This document shows positions 8,541 through 16,895 of a stretch of DNA of 62,624 bases, piece by piece (within the stretch, counting starts at the first letter, position 1; the number at the start of each line of letters is the position of its first letter). This DNA comes from Candidatus Zipacnadum vermilionense (lineage in GTDB: Bacteria > Armatimonadota > Zipacnadia > Zipacnadales > Zipacnadaceae), in contig JALGSV010000018.1 of the NCBI GenBank assembly GCA_029821755.1, forward strand, positions 1-62,624, written 5' to 3'. Made by a program: the position numbers and the translations under genes. The notes below the pieces were generated by a model. The model was not told where the DNA came from, searched no databases, and was given only the letters and a program-made list of their open reading frames with translations.

Positions 8541-9446
8541 TCAGTCGTGGGTGGAGCAGGAGCCGCAATCTGCGGGAGGCTCGATGCCCCAGCCCTTCAG
8601 CATCTCTGCGATCGCGGCGTGGACCTCCTCCGGTGTCTTGCCCGCTTGCTCCAGCTCCTGGTGCTCGGCCATGACTTGCTGGCGCTGCTCCGGGGTCAAC
8701 TGGGCGAAAAAGCCGCCACCTTGGCCTAGCCCGCCACCTTTGCCTAGGCCGCCGCCGCCGCGAGCGGGAGGCTCGATGCCCCAGCCCTTCAGCATCTCTA
8801 TGATCGCGGCGTGGCTCTCCTGCGGTGTCTTGCCCGCTTGCCTCAGCTCCTCGCGCTCGGCCATGACCTGCTGGCGCTGCTCCGGGGTCAACTGGGCGAA
8901 GAAGCCGCCACCTTGGCCTATCCCGCCACCTTGGCCTATCCCGCCACCTTGGCCTAGCCCACCACCTTGGCCTAGCCCGCCGCCGTGAGCGGGAGGCTCG
9001 ATGCCCCAGCCCTTCAGCATCTCCATGATCGCGGCGTGGATCTCCTGCGGTGTCTTGCCCGCCTGACTCAACTCCTGGTGCTTAGCCATCACCTGCTGGC
9101 GCTGCTCCGGGGTCAGCATCTTCATCCAGTTGGGGTCTGCCGCATGCCCAGGGCCTCCGGCCTGACCGGGATCCACGCCCCAGACCTTAAACATGGTGAA
9201 GACTGCCTCCCGGATCTGATCGGGGGTCGCCTCCGCCGCCTTCATCTCCCCCAGCTTGGCGCGCAGTTGCGCCCGCTGCTCGGGGGTGAGTAACTTCATC
9301 CAGTTGGCGGCCCTAACGGGCTCCGTGGCGCAGTGGTCAGCCGGCGCGCCCGGGGCCGGTCCCGCCGCGCCCTCCGCCCAGATCAGGGCAGTAGCGCCTA
9401 GTGCCATTGTGGTAACTAACCCGATTGTGAGCCACTTGTGTTTCAT
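8541..9446 (-). CDS. exported LTPEQR tandem-repeat protein
   Basis: The product has 301 residues. Residues 1-25 form a signal peptide. Four repeats of about 45 residues follow, each LTPEQRQQVMAxxxEL...GKTPxEx(H)AAIxEMLKGWGI(E/D)P. The first is the most divergent (MFKVWGVDP). Three are joined by Gly-rich linkers built of GGGLGQ/GGGIGQ units. The C-terminus CGSCSTHD could bind metal. The LTPEQ motif recalls the LTxxQ motif of periplasmic CpxP/Spy chaperones, but the repeat array is not that fold and I do not recognise a family. The last three repeats are nearly identical, which points to recent amplification. The ATG at 9444-9446 has a weak GAAGG site. It is monocistronic. Confidence 0.85.
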   Translation of the reverse strand: MKHKWLTIGLVTTMALGATALIWAEGAAGPAPGAPADHCATEPVRAANWMKLLTPEQRAQLRAKLGEMKAAEATPDQIREAVFTMFKVWGVDPGQAGGPGHAADPNWMKMLTPEQRQQVMAKHQELSQAGKTPQEIHAAIMEMLKGWGIEPPAHGGGLGQGGGLGQGGGIGQGGGIGQGGGFFAQLTPEQRQQVMAEREELRQAGKTPQESHAAIIEMLKGWGIEPPARGGGGLGKGGGLGQGGGFFAQLTPEQRQQVMAEHQELEQAGKTPEEVHAAIAEMLKGWGIEPPADCGSCSTHD

Positions 9447-9474
9447 AGTACCTTCATCCTCGCTTCATCATTCT

Positions 9475-9495
9475 CCGTCGCATGTCTTTCGACGG
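9475..9495. promoter_or_regulatory. inverted repeat upstream of the LTPEQR-repeat gene
   Basis: CCGTCG (9475-9480) and CGACGG (9490-9495) form a 6-bp palindrome, with arms separated by 9 nt. It lies 29 nt upstream of the start codon, a plausible operator or leader hairpin position. Beyond it, the 9447-9661 gap holds no clear -35/-10 pair for either divergent gene. Confidence 0.3.
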
Positions 9496-9661
9496 CGCTG
9501 GACTATTCTCTACCTTCACCCGTTAGACGCCAACTCCTCGCTGCTGATTCCTGGTATTCCGGGGCACTCGTGCCGAGAAGGTCCCTCATTCCCGGAGGCG
9601 AAGTTATATTTCCTTGCCGCCCCTACCGGCGGCGCAATCCCCACCCAAGGAGACTTGTCCC

Positions 9662-10636
9662 ATGTCTTCCGAACGCAAAGTGAAAGTCGCCCTCATCGGC
9701 GCTGGCGGCATGGCCAATAATGTCCACTACCCCTCCCTCGTCCAGTTCGACGACGTGGAGCTGGTCGGCCTGTGCGACCTAGTAGAGGACAAGTGTGCGG
9801 CCACCGCCGACAAGTTCGGCATCGAGAAGCGCTACACTGATTACCGGGAGATGCTGGACGAGGTGGAGGCCGAAGCGGTTTACATCCTTATGCCTCCGCA
9901 CCATCTGTACGATCTAGTCATTGACTGCCTGGAGCGCAAGCTGCACGTCTTCATCGAGAAGCCGCCCGGCGTCACCACCCACCAGATCACCTGGATGGCC
10001 AAGTGGGCCGAGAAGAACGAAGTGCTGGGTATGGTCGGCTTCAACCGCCGCTACATCCCCCTGATGCGGCTGTGCCGGGAGAAGGTCCTGGCCCACGGCG
10101 GGCCGATGCACCAGGCGGTAGCCACGTTCTATAAGTGGATGGACGAACCGATGCACCCCTACTACCGGGGCGCCATTGACATCCTCACCAGCGACTGCAT
10201 CCACGCCGTGGACACGCTGCGCTTCATGGGCGGCGACGTGGCCCGGGTGGTTGGCTCGGTCAAGCCCCTGGGCGAAAACTACGACATGGCCTTCAACGCC
10301 CTGATGGAGTTCGAGGGCGGGGGAACGGGGGTTCTCCTAGGCAACTGGCGCACCGGTGGGCGCATCCACCAGTTCGAGATGCACTCGCGGGCCATCTCGG
10401 CCTTCGTCAATCCGGACTTCGACGCCAGCATCCACCAAGACGGCAACCTGTTCACCGAGCGCCTGGACAGCAAGGAAGTGGCCGGCAGCGACCAGCTCTA
10501 CAAGTACTACGGCTTCTGGCACCAGAGCCGACACTTCATAGACTGCATCAAGTCCGGCGCCGAACCGGAGACCTCGTTCCAGAGCGCCATCAAGACGATG
10601 CAGTTGGTGGATCAGATCTACCAAAATCAGCTGTAG
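9662..10636 (+). CDS. Gfo/Idh/MocA-family oxidoreductase (first of a pair)
   Basis: An NAD(P)-dependent sugar or inositol-type dehydrogenase of 324 residues. The N-terminal Rossmann fold opens with KVALIGAGGMA near residue 7. The family EKP motif (FIEKPPGV) is near residue 100. Of the C-terminal alpha/beta domain, the DCIHAVDTLRFMGG segment supplies the catalytic-type Asp-xxx-His. The ATG at 9662 has AAGGAG 9 nt upstream; the in-frame extension to 9614 lacks one. It is followed after 14 nt by a second member of the same family, so the two are probably co-transcribed. The substrate cannot be read from sequence. Confidence 0.92.
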   Translation: MSSERKVKVALIGAGGMANNVHYPSLVQFDDVELVGLCDLVEDKCAATADKFGIEKRYTDYREMLDEVEAEAVYILMPPHHLYDLVIDCLERKLHVFIEKPPGVTTHQITWMAKWAEKNEVLGMVGFNRRYIPLMRLCREKVLAHGGPMHQAVATFYKWMDEPMHPYYRGAIDILTSDCIHAVDTLRFMGGDVARVVGSVKPLGENYDMAFNALMEFEGGGTGVLLGNWRTGGRIHQFEMHSRAISAFVNPDFDASIHQDGNLFTERLDSKEVAGSDQLYKYYGFWHQSRHFIDCIKSGAEPETSFQSAIKTMQLVDQIYQNQL

Positions 10637-10650
10637 CAGGAGCCCTAACC

Positions 10651-11637
10651 ATGATCCCTCTTCGCTTCCTCATCGTCGGCCCCGGCGGGATGGGCGCTGG
10701 GCATGTTGCTGCCTTGCAGACCCTTCCGGACGCCACCCTCGTCGGCGTATGCGATGTCAACCCCGAGGTCCGCCAGCTCTTCACGGACCAGGGGCTCCCT
10801 GCTTTCGAGAAGTGGGACGACCTGTACGCCTCGGTGGAGGCCGACTGTGCGCTGATCAACCTGCCGCACTACTTGTACCCCGAGGCGGTCATCGCCGGGC
10901 TGGAGCGCGGGCTGCACGTGCTCAAGGAGAAGCCCTTCGCCCGGAACCTGCCCGACGCCGAGCGCATGGCCGCGGCCGCGGAGGCAACGGGGCGTGTCTT
11001 GATGGTCGCGGGGCAGACCAAGTTCCTGCCCGCTTTCCAGAAGGCCCACGAGCTGATCGCGACCGGGGCGCTGGGCAATATCTTCCTGGCGCGCTACAGC
11101 ATCATCTACTACTGGGGCGGAGCGCGGGAGAACAAGTGGTCGTGGCGGGGGAAGCAGGAGTTGTCGGGCGGGGTGGCGATCATCGACTCCGGCTACCATC
11201 CGCTCGACCAGATGCAATGGTTCCGGGGACTGCCCGAGGCGGTCTACGCGGTGACGGGGAAGATGAAAGCGGCGCCGGGGACTGACTACGACGTGGACGA
11301 CAAGGCGGTGGTGACGCTGGAGTACCCGGACGGAGGGATCGGCGTGGTCACCATCTGCTTCGTGACCGAGCCCGGCGAGAACCACCTGCTGCTGCACGGC
11401 ACGAACGCCTCGCTGGACGTGCAGGGCCAGTGCGCCACGCTCCTCCCGCAGGAGGGCGCGGCGGAGGAGTTCACCTTTGCCGAGACCGACGCCCTGGCCG
11501 CCGAGCAGCGGGAGTTCATGGCGGCGATCCGCGAGCACCGCGCCCCCCTCGGCGCCCCGGACCACGCGCTGCAGGTCCAGCGGGTAATCGAGGCGGCGTA
11601 TCAGTCGGCGGAGACGGGGCGCAGGGTGATGCTCTGA
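10651..11637 (+). CDS. Gfo/Idh/MocA-family oxidoreductase (second of a pair)
   Basis: The product has 328 residues. The Rossmann start is FLIVGPGGMGAGH, the EKP motif (KEKPFARN) is near residue 90, and IDSGYHPLDQMQWF is the C-domain catalytic region. AGGAG precedes ATG 10651. It is distantly related to the gene just upstream, so this is a paralogous pair rather than a recent duplication. Paired Gfo/Idh/MocA genes often act in one carbohydrate pathway; that is family knowledge and the substrate is unknown. A family G element begins 2 nt after the stop codon. Confidence 0.92.
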   Translation: MIPLRFLIVGPGGMGAGHVAALQTLPDATLVGVCDVNPEVRQLFTDQGLPAFEKWDDLYASVEADCALINLPHYLYPEAVIAGLERGLHVLKEKPFARNLPDAERMAAAAEATGRVLMVAGQTKFLPAFQKAHELIATGALGNIFLARYSIIYYWGGARENKWSWRGKQELSGGVAIIDSGYHPLDQMQWFRGLPEAVYAVTGKMKAAPGTDYDVDDKAVVTLEYPDGGIGVVTICFVTEPGENHLLLHGTNASLDVQGQCATLLPQEGAAEEFTFAETDALAAEQREFMAAIREHRAPLGAPDHALQVQRVIEAAYQSAETGRRVML

Positions 11638-11638
11638 A

Positions 11639-11855
11639 GGAGGGGCCGTGTCGAGTGGGCGCGCGACGCAGTCGCGGGGCAGGAGGCTGGCCTCCGCCTA
11701 TACGTCTAGCGCCGCCGCGGCGCCGTAGCCGCGAATCCCCCGGAAACGAAGCATGCCGAAGGGCTGCGGCTGGGGCGAGGCGACGGTGACCGTCAACGCG
11801 CGGGGGCCGGCCTCCTCCCGCGCAAACGACGCGCGGGACTCGACCCAGCCCCTCC
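11639..11855. repeat. family G nested cruciform element, copy 2
   Basis: A 217-bp element with outer arms GGAGGGGCCGTGTCGAG and GACTCGACCCAGCCCCTCC. It has variable hairpins (GCGCGACGCAGTCGCG; CGCGCAAACGACGCGCG), inner stem CGGGGGCCGGCCTCC, and a core with CCGAAGGGCTGCGGCTGGGG. It fills the whole gap between two convergent genes, starting 2 nt after one stop and ending 21 nt from the other. Confidence 0.88.
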
Positions 11856-11876
11856 GTTGCTTCCGTTCAGCTGCCC

Positions 11877-13259
11877 TCAGCTTCCGTACTTCCGGTAGTA
11901 CGGATTCCTCTCAAACCCCGCGTCCAGGTCCCCCACTAGCGGCTGCACGTCCAGCGGGAGGGTGTTGTAGACGAACAGGTCCTTCCCGTCCTTCCAGAAG
12001 CCGTCCTCCACCACCGCGTACAGTGTGGGGAAGACCGGCTCGCCCCGGTGCTCAAAGCCGAGCAGGGCCACGTCAATCATCAGCGCCACCTTGTCCGCCA
12101 TGGGATAGGCCGTGTGCGGGGTGACCGCGCCGAAGCCCTCCTGGCACTCCGAGCAGCCGGTGTTGTGGATGAAGGTGTACGGCTCCTTGGGCGTGATGGT
12201 CTCGCCCGCTACCGTGGTCAGGCGCAGGTCCTCCAGGTAGGCCTTGCCCGCCTGGTCGATGGTGTTGGTGTTGAGGTTCTGTGCCGCGGCCTGCTGCGAC
12301 GCCTCGATAACCGTCCGGTACAGCCCCTCCACCGCGGCGATTAGCTCCCGCTGGCCCGCGGCGGGAGGCGCGCCTATCCGAATGGTCCGGCGCAGGATGC
12401 CGTGGTAGCCGTGCCAGGTGGGGCTCAGACCCATCGAGACCATATCCCCTTCCTCGAGGACCTTGTCGGTGGCCGGGCCGATGACGGTGTAGTTGCGTAG
12501 GCCGGAGGTCACGATGGTCGGGAAGCCCAGGCGGTGCGAGCCGAGCTGTTTGAAGATGAACTCGCCCACCCCGGCCACGTCGGTCTCCCGCGCCCCCGGC
12601 ACCGCCGCCGCCAGCATCCCGCGGAAGGCGGCGTCGGCCGCGAGGTTGGCCTGTTGCATAATGGCCAGTTCCTTGGCGGTCTTGGCGTATTTGATCTTCT
12701 GGAGCAGGTCCTCGGCAAAGACCACGTTCTCCGCTCCGAACTTGCCGACCAGCAACTGATAGTGCACCAGCGGCAGGAACTCCGCGCTGGAGCAGATCGC
12801 CACCTTCTGCGCCCCGGCCGGCAGGTCCAGCCGCCGGATGATGTCGTCGAGGTTCTCGAAGTGGGCGTGCCGATACTCCTCGTCGGAGATCTGGAACTCC
12901 TCCATCAGCGCGATGTCCGCACCGGAGGACTCGGCGGCCTCCTCCAACACGTGCCCGCCCTCGGAGCCGGCCAGGATGATGGGCCGTCCCGCCACCGGCA
13001 GCAGCAGCCCGTAGCGCTCGATGATGGGGTCATACACCCCGGCCAGCCAAGCGATGTCGCTGCGGTCCAGCTCCGATCCGCAGACGTACAGCACCGTGTA
13101 CCCCTGCGCCCGCATCGCCGCCTGCACCGTTTGCCAGCGCACGGCGTACTCCTCTCGCGTGATCCGCAGCGAGAAATCCATCTGCGGGTAGGCTTCCTCC
13201 ACCAGCCGCGCGGCAACCTCGGCGCGGTACTGCGGGGTGTTGCGATTTGCCTTGCTCAT
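11877..13259 (-). CDS. M24-fold (aminopeptidase P / creatinase-like) protein
   Basis: The product has 460 residues in two parts: an N-terminal creatinase/prolidase-type domain (about 1-170) and a C-terminal pita-bread domain. The usual metal ligands are not all there. Where peptidases have xDxG and GYxxDxxRT, this protein reads MVSMGLSPTWHGYHGILRRT, so both Asp positions appear lost, while HNTGCS keeps the His region. It may therefore be a metal-free hydrolase, as creatinase is, or a non-catalytic homologue. The ATG at 13257-13259 has GGGAGG 8 nt upstream, so the 37-codon extension is rejected. It stands alone between two family G elements. Confidence 0.82.
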   Translation of the reverse strand: MSKANRNTPQYRAEVAARLVEEAYPQMDFSLRITREEYAVRWQTVQAAMRAQGYTVLYVCGSELDRSDIAWLAGVYDPIIERYGLLLPVAGRPIILAGSEGGHVLEEAAESSGADIALMEEFQISDEEYRHAHFENLDDIIRRLDLPAGAQKVAICSSAEFLPLVHYQLLVGKFGAENVVFAEDLLQKIKYAKTAKELAIMQQANLAADAAFRGMLAAAVPGARETDVAGVGEFIFKQLGSHRLGFPTIVTSGLRNYTVIGPATDKVLEEGDMVSMGLSPTWHGYHGILRRTIRIGAPPAAGQRELIAAVEGLYRTVIEASQQAAAQNLNTNTIDQAGKAYLEDLRLTTVAGETITPKEPYTFIHNTGCSECQEGFGAVTPHTAYPMADKVALMIDVALLGFEHRGEPVFPTLYAVVEDGFWKDGKDLFVYNTLPLDVQPLVGDLDAGFERNPYYRKYGS

Positions 13260-13277
13260 GGTATGTCCTCCCAGCTG

Positions 13278-13303
13278 TAGGGCGCGGACTCGTGCCGCGC
13301 CCT
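13278..13303. repeat. family C palindrome (GTAGGGCGCGG..CCGCGCCC)
   Basis: A short inverted repeat 19 nt upstream of the M24-like start codon. Relatives are at 24191-24217 (inside dnaE) and 28668-28700. A second small hairpin (GCGCAGGCTTTGTCGCCTGCGC, arms 13320-13326 and 13335-13341) follows before the family G element. Confidence 0.75.
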
Positions 13304-13357
13304 GTCCCGACGAATGATGGCGCAGGCTTTGTCGCCTGCGCTCCCTACGGTCCCGAC

Positions 13358-13573
13358 GGAGGGGCCGCATCGAGTGGGCGCGTGCCGTTCACGCGCCTAG
13401 GAGGCCGGCCCCCGCGTGTGGAAAGCCACCGCCGTATGGCCTGAGCCTCAAGCTGTACACAAGCTCCACTCCCGGAGGGTTCGCGACTACGGCGTCAGGG
13501 CGGCGTTGAGGGTCAGGTCGGGGGCCGGCCTCCTTGCGCTTGCTCCGCAAGCGCCACTCGACACGGCCCCTCC
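13358..13573. repeat. family G nested cruciform element, copy 3 (inverted)
   Basis: A 216-bp element in the opposite orientation to copies 1 and 2. Its outer arms are GGAGGGGCCGCATCGAG and CTCGACACGGCCCCTCC, with inner stem GGAGGCCGGCCCCCG and variable hairpins GCGCGTG..CACGCGC and GCGCTTGCGGAGCAAGCGC. Together with the family C repeat it accounts for the 317-nt gap 13260-13576. Its right end is 3 nt from the next gene's stop codon. Confidence 0.88.
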
Positions 13574-13576
13574 GCC

Positions 13577-14815
13577 CTACTGCCACTTCACACTGGCCAG
13601 GAGCGGCCCCAACGCCTTCTGGGCGTCGTCTACCGCCGTGGCCGGGGCTACCGCCGTCAGGACGATCCCCTTGCCATCCTTCACGATGCAGTGCATCAGG
13701 TACGCCTGGCCCTCCTTGACCATCTCGAGATACCAGGCCTCCGCTCCGCCCAGTTTGGCGGCCTGGCCGCGATTGGGGGTAGCTTGCCGCCAGCGGTCCG
13801 CGACAACGGAGACGAAGTCAGTCAAGGCGACCTGCCCGGCGAGCGTCTCCTCCTCGACGGTGAAGACCAAGGGGGCCCCGCCGACCTCCGGCCCGTTAAG
13901 CACCAGCTTGAGGTGCTCACTACCCTCGATGATCCCTTCCGCTTGGGACCAGTCTGGCGGGAGAATGAGGGACAAGGCACCTAGATCGAGGGGGGTAGCG
14001 ACCTCCGGACCAGCCGGGGTCGCGGGGGTCACCGGCGTCGCGGGAGTTCCCGGAGCCTCCGGCGTACCGGGGGCCGGGGGCTTGGTCGTCACCGCAGTGG
14101 TGTTCTCCCGCGCGATCTTGTAGAGCTGCCCGTCGCGATAGCGTTTGAGGTCGTTGAGCAGGTTCTCCAGACGGATGATCAACTCACTGAGCTGCTCGCC
14201 GGGGATGATGGCCTCGTAAACCTCGAACTCGCCCATCTCCACACAGCGATCGGAACCGTGGTTGGAGGTGATCAGCACGCGTACGTAGCGCGCCTCGGTG
14301 GGCGGGAAGTCGAAGGTCTGCTTCACCGCCCGGTTGACTACCAGGTACCGGCCCACGGTGGCCCAGGGCCCCTTGTCGCTGGTGACGGAGACCTGCACGG
14401 TGATGCCCTGCACCCACCGGCCAATGAAGAGCGGGTCGTCGGTAGTCGGATCAATGACCACGCGACTGATCAGGTGCGTGATATCCTTGCCGGTATCGGG
14501 GTTGGTGAAGCCCACGGTGAACCATTCCGGCTTCTCGTCCGAGGGAGGCGCGGCCGAGGACCAGCCGTAGGAATCGGCTGGCGTGCTGTTGCCCACCACG
14601 TATCTACCGTCGAGCAGGTTGTTGATCTGCCACTCGGGGATGGGCCGCTTATTTTCGTCGAGGGCCTCGCTGGAGAAACCCACAATCTTGCCGCCGTTGG
14701 CCGCCGCCGCGATGTTCACGGTACTGGCGACCGTGGACACTGACGCCGACGCGCCACTTGCGGCCACCAAACCCCCCAGCACTATCCCCAGCATAAGAAG
14801 CATAGGTTTCGTCAT
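13577..14815 (-). CDS. exported discoidin-like (F5/8 type C) protein
   Basis: The product has 412 residues. The N-terminal signal peptide is MTKPMLLMLGIVLGGLVAAS. Residues of about 35-205 form an F5/8 C-type beta sandwich: LLDGRYVVGNSTPADSYGWS, then WFTVGF, RWVQGITVQVS and TEARYVRVLITSN. A short helical segment follows, then a Pro/Thr-rich linker (APGTPEAPGTPATPVTPA), and a C-terminal domain of about 145 residues. The discoidin fold usually binds carbohydrate or lipid at the surface. The ATG at 14813-14815 has GAGGAG about 11 nt upstream; an in-frame TTG at 14851 lacks support. It follows pknB on the same strand and may be a late gene of that operon. Confidence 0.75.
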   Translation of the reverse strand: MTKPMLLMLGIVLGGLVAASGASASVSTVASTVNIAAAANGGKIVGFSSEALDENKRPIPEWQINNLLDGRYVVGNSTPADSYGWSSAAPPSDEKPEWFTVGFTNPDTGKDITHLISRVVIDPTTDDPLFIGRWVQGITVQVSVTSDKGPWATVGRYLVVNRAVKQTFDFPPTEARYVRVLITSNHGSDRCVEMGEFEVYEAIIPGEQLSELIIRLENLLNDLKRYRDGQLYKIARENTTAVTTKPPAPGTPEAPGTPATPVTPATPAGPEVATPLDLGALSLILPPDWSQAEGIIEGSEHLKLVLNGPEVGGAPLVFTVEEETLAGQVALTDFVSVVADRWRQATPNRGQAAKLGGAEAWYLEMVKEGQAYLMHCIVKDGKGIVLTAVAPATAVDDAQKALGPLLASVKWQ

Positions 14816-14930
14816 TTGTCGCGTCACTCCTCGAAAGACATCGATAATCAAAACCGGGGAGCGGGAACGACCTAGCTGAGACGGGACGGGCCGTTCCCCG
14901 ATTATCGTTTATCGTTTATCAATTCCCCTC

Positions 14931-16772
14931 CTACCCCGGCGGCGGCAGACCTCGCTCACTCGCGGGCACGTCCAGAGGTATTTCCTGTATCTCCTCACCG
15001 TCCTGGTACAGCTTGAGGTTCGCGTTGCCCTGGGTGGTGAAGGTCCGCTTGGCCGTCTGGCCCGGATCCAGCTCGCCCTCATACACCACGGACGAGGCGT
15101 CTTCGTCCCGCTTTACCACCTTGATCTGCTGCCCCTTAACCTCCCCGGTGGCGGTAATGGTGAGCGTGTAGCGGCGCTCGCGCGGGTCAGAGCCCTGGAA
15201 AGTATCGTCGGGCGCGCAGGCCACTATCGGTGCGCTGGGCACTGGCTCTTCCACCGGCTCTTCCACTGACGGCGGCTCCACCGGCGGCGGCGGGCCCTTG
15301 CTGACCTCTATGTCAATCGAGGTCCCCTTACTGACCGTCACCCCCCGTTTGAGGCCCTGATCGATGATCTGCCCCTCGGGAATCATCTCACTGACTACCT
15401 GGGTAACCTTGCCTACTACCAGCCCTACCTGGCTGAGTGCTCTAGTCGCTTCCGAGATGGACAAGCCCTCCAGGTCCGGGACCGGCGCCGTATCGAGGCC
15501 CAGGTTGACGACCACGTTGATGGCCATGCCCGCCACCACGGACTGCCCTTCCGCCGGGGTCTGGCTCAGGATCGTCCCCTTGGGGGCACTGGTGTCCTCG
15601 CGATAGTCCACCTTCCCCAGCTTCAGCCCGGCCGTCTGCAGCTCCAACTTCGCGGTTTCCTGCGTGCGCCCCTTGAGCGCCGGCACCTGGACCATCCTCG
15701 GCGTGTTGCTGGGGTAGAAAGCCACCTTGACCAGCCAGGCCGTGGCCACCAGGGCGACGATGGCGACCAGGATGGCCAGTACTGTCCCCCAGACCAGCGA
15801 CCCATCGTGGCTCTCGGGCAGGGGCCGCGCCGCGGCCGGGCGCGCCGACAAGGGCACGGGCGCCGGCGCGGTGACGGGAGCCGGAGTCACCCGCAGGGGT
15901 ATCGTCCGCTCGTCCGTCCGCGCAATCACCCCGGTCCGATCCAGCTCCTCCCCGACCGCCAGCTTGGTCAGGTCCGCGAGCATCTGCTCGGCCGCTTGGT
16001 AGCGCCGTCCCGCCTCGCGGGCCAGCGCCTTCATCAGCACGAACTCCTCCGCCGTCGTCACCGTGGGGTTGAGGGTCCGCGGCGAAGGCACCCGTTCGTG
16101 CACATGCATCGCCGCCACCGCCGCCGCGCTGTCTCCGAGGAAGGGCGGCCGTCCGGTGAGGGCCTCGAACATCACGCAGCCCAGGGAGTACAGGTCCGAT
16201 TGGGGGCCCACCGGCTTGCCCTGCGCCTGCTCCGGTGACATGTAGGCCGCGCTGCCCACGATCATCCCCGGCGAGATGGTTCCGGTCTCCCCCACCGCCG
16301 CGGCGATCCCGAAGTCGGAGAGCTTGGCGATGCCCTCGTCGGTGAAGAGGATGTTGTGGGGCTTGACGTCGCGGTGGACGATCCCCTGCCGGTGCGCGTA
16401 GGCCAGCGCCCGACAGCACTGGACTGCCACCTCGATCACCTTACGGCTGGGCAGGGGGGCGTAGTCATCGATGATGTGCTTGAGGTCCGGCTCGGGCAAC
16501 AGCTCCATCACGATGAAGTACAGGCCCTGCGCCTCGTCCTGGCCGGTGTCGTAGATCTGGACGATGTGGGGATGGTTGAGCTTGGCGGCGGCATGGGCCT
16601 CTCGCCGGAAGCGCGCCACCACGCCGGCATCGCGCGCCAGTTCCGGCCGCAAGAGCTTGACCGCCACCGGCCTGTCCAGCACCGTATCCCACGCGCGCCA
16701 GACGGTGGCGAGCCCCCCTTCGCCGATCTTCTGCTCCAGTCGGTATCGTCCCGCGAGCTGAGATGGTTCCAT
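14931..16772 (-). CDS. pknB: PASTA-domain Ser/Thr protein kinase (PknB type)
   Basis: A membrane eukaryotic-type kinase that senses peptidoglycan fragments or lipid II and phosphorylates FHA and cell-wall proteins. In the 613 residues I see a P-loop (IGEGGLATVW, 17-26), Lys39, HRDVKPHN (133-140), DFG (153-155) and the SPEQ activation segment (about 179-182). One transmembrane helix lies at about 327-350. Two PASTA repeats follow (about 357-490), then a Pro/Glu linker and a C-terminal beta domain. ATG 16770-16772 is the start. It is last in fhaA-fhaB-rodA-pbpA-pknB. Known actinobacterial homologues have three or four PASTA repeats, so two is short. Confidence 0.94.
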   Translation of the reverse strand: MEPSQLAGRYRLEQKIGEGGLATVWRAWDTVLDRPVAVKLLRPELARDAGVVARFRREAHAAAKLNHPHIVQIYDTGQDEAQGLYFIVMELLPEPDLKHIIDDYAPLPSRKVIEVAVQCCRALAYAHRQGIVHRDVKPHNILFTDEGIAKLSDFGIAAAVGETGTISPGMIVGSAAYMSPEQAQGKPVGPQSDLYSLGCVMFEALTGRPPFLGDSAAAVAAMHVHERVPSPRTLNPTVTTAEEFVLMKALAREAGRRYQAAEQMLADLTKLAVGEELDRTGVIARTDERTIPLRVTPAPVTAPAPVPLSARPAAARPLPESHDGSLVWGTVLAILVAIVALVATAWLVKVAFYPSNTPRMVQVPALKGRTQETAKLELQTAGLKLGKVDYREDTSAPKGTILSQTPAEGQSVVAGMAINVVVNLGLDTAPVPDLEGLSISEATRALSQVGLVVGKVTQVVSEMIPEGQIIDQGLKRGVTVSKGTSIDIEVSKGPPPPVEPPSVEEPVEEPVPSAPIVACAPDDTFQGSDPRERRYTLTITATGEVKGQQIKVVKRDEDASSVVYEGELDPGQTAKRTFTTQGNANLKLYQDGEEIQEIPLDVPASERGLPPPG

Positions 16773-16779
16773 AATCGTT

Positions 16780-16853
16780 TGGTACGACGGGCGTCTCGCC
16801 CGGCGCGGAGCCTCACCCCCTGCCCCCTGTCCTTGCAGGAGAGGGGGTAACAG
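16780..16853. repeat. family B (partial) plus family F repeats between pbpA and pknB
   Basis: GGTACGACGGGCGTCTCGCC (from 16781) matches one arm of family B. It is followed by a family F palindrome (16811-16853, core CCTTGCAGGAGAGGGGG). Both lie in the 123-nt gap inside the operon. Confidence 0.75.
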
Positions 16854-16895
16854 AGCAGGCCACTTGAGGCAGGGGGCCGTTCAGCGGCCGTTCAG

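Noticed and set aside
14895-14930. Tandem TTTATCG motifs before the pknB stop as an operator
   Set aside because: They lie downstream of pknB at the gene end and recur at 18570-18600 after rodA, so they look like another low-copy 3'-end repeat rather than a regulatory site.
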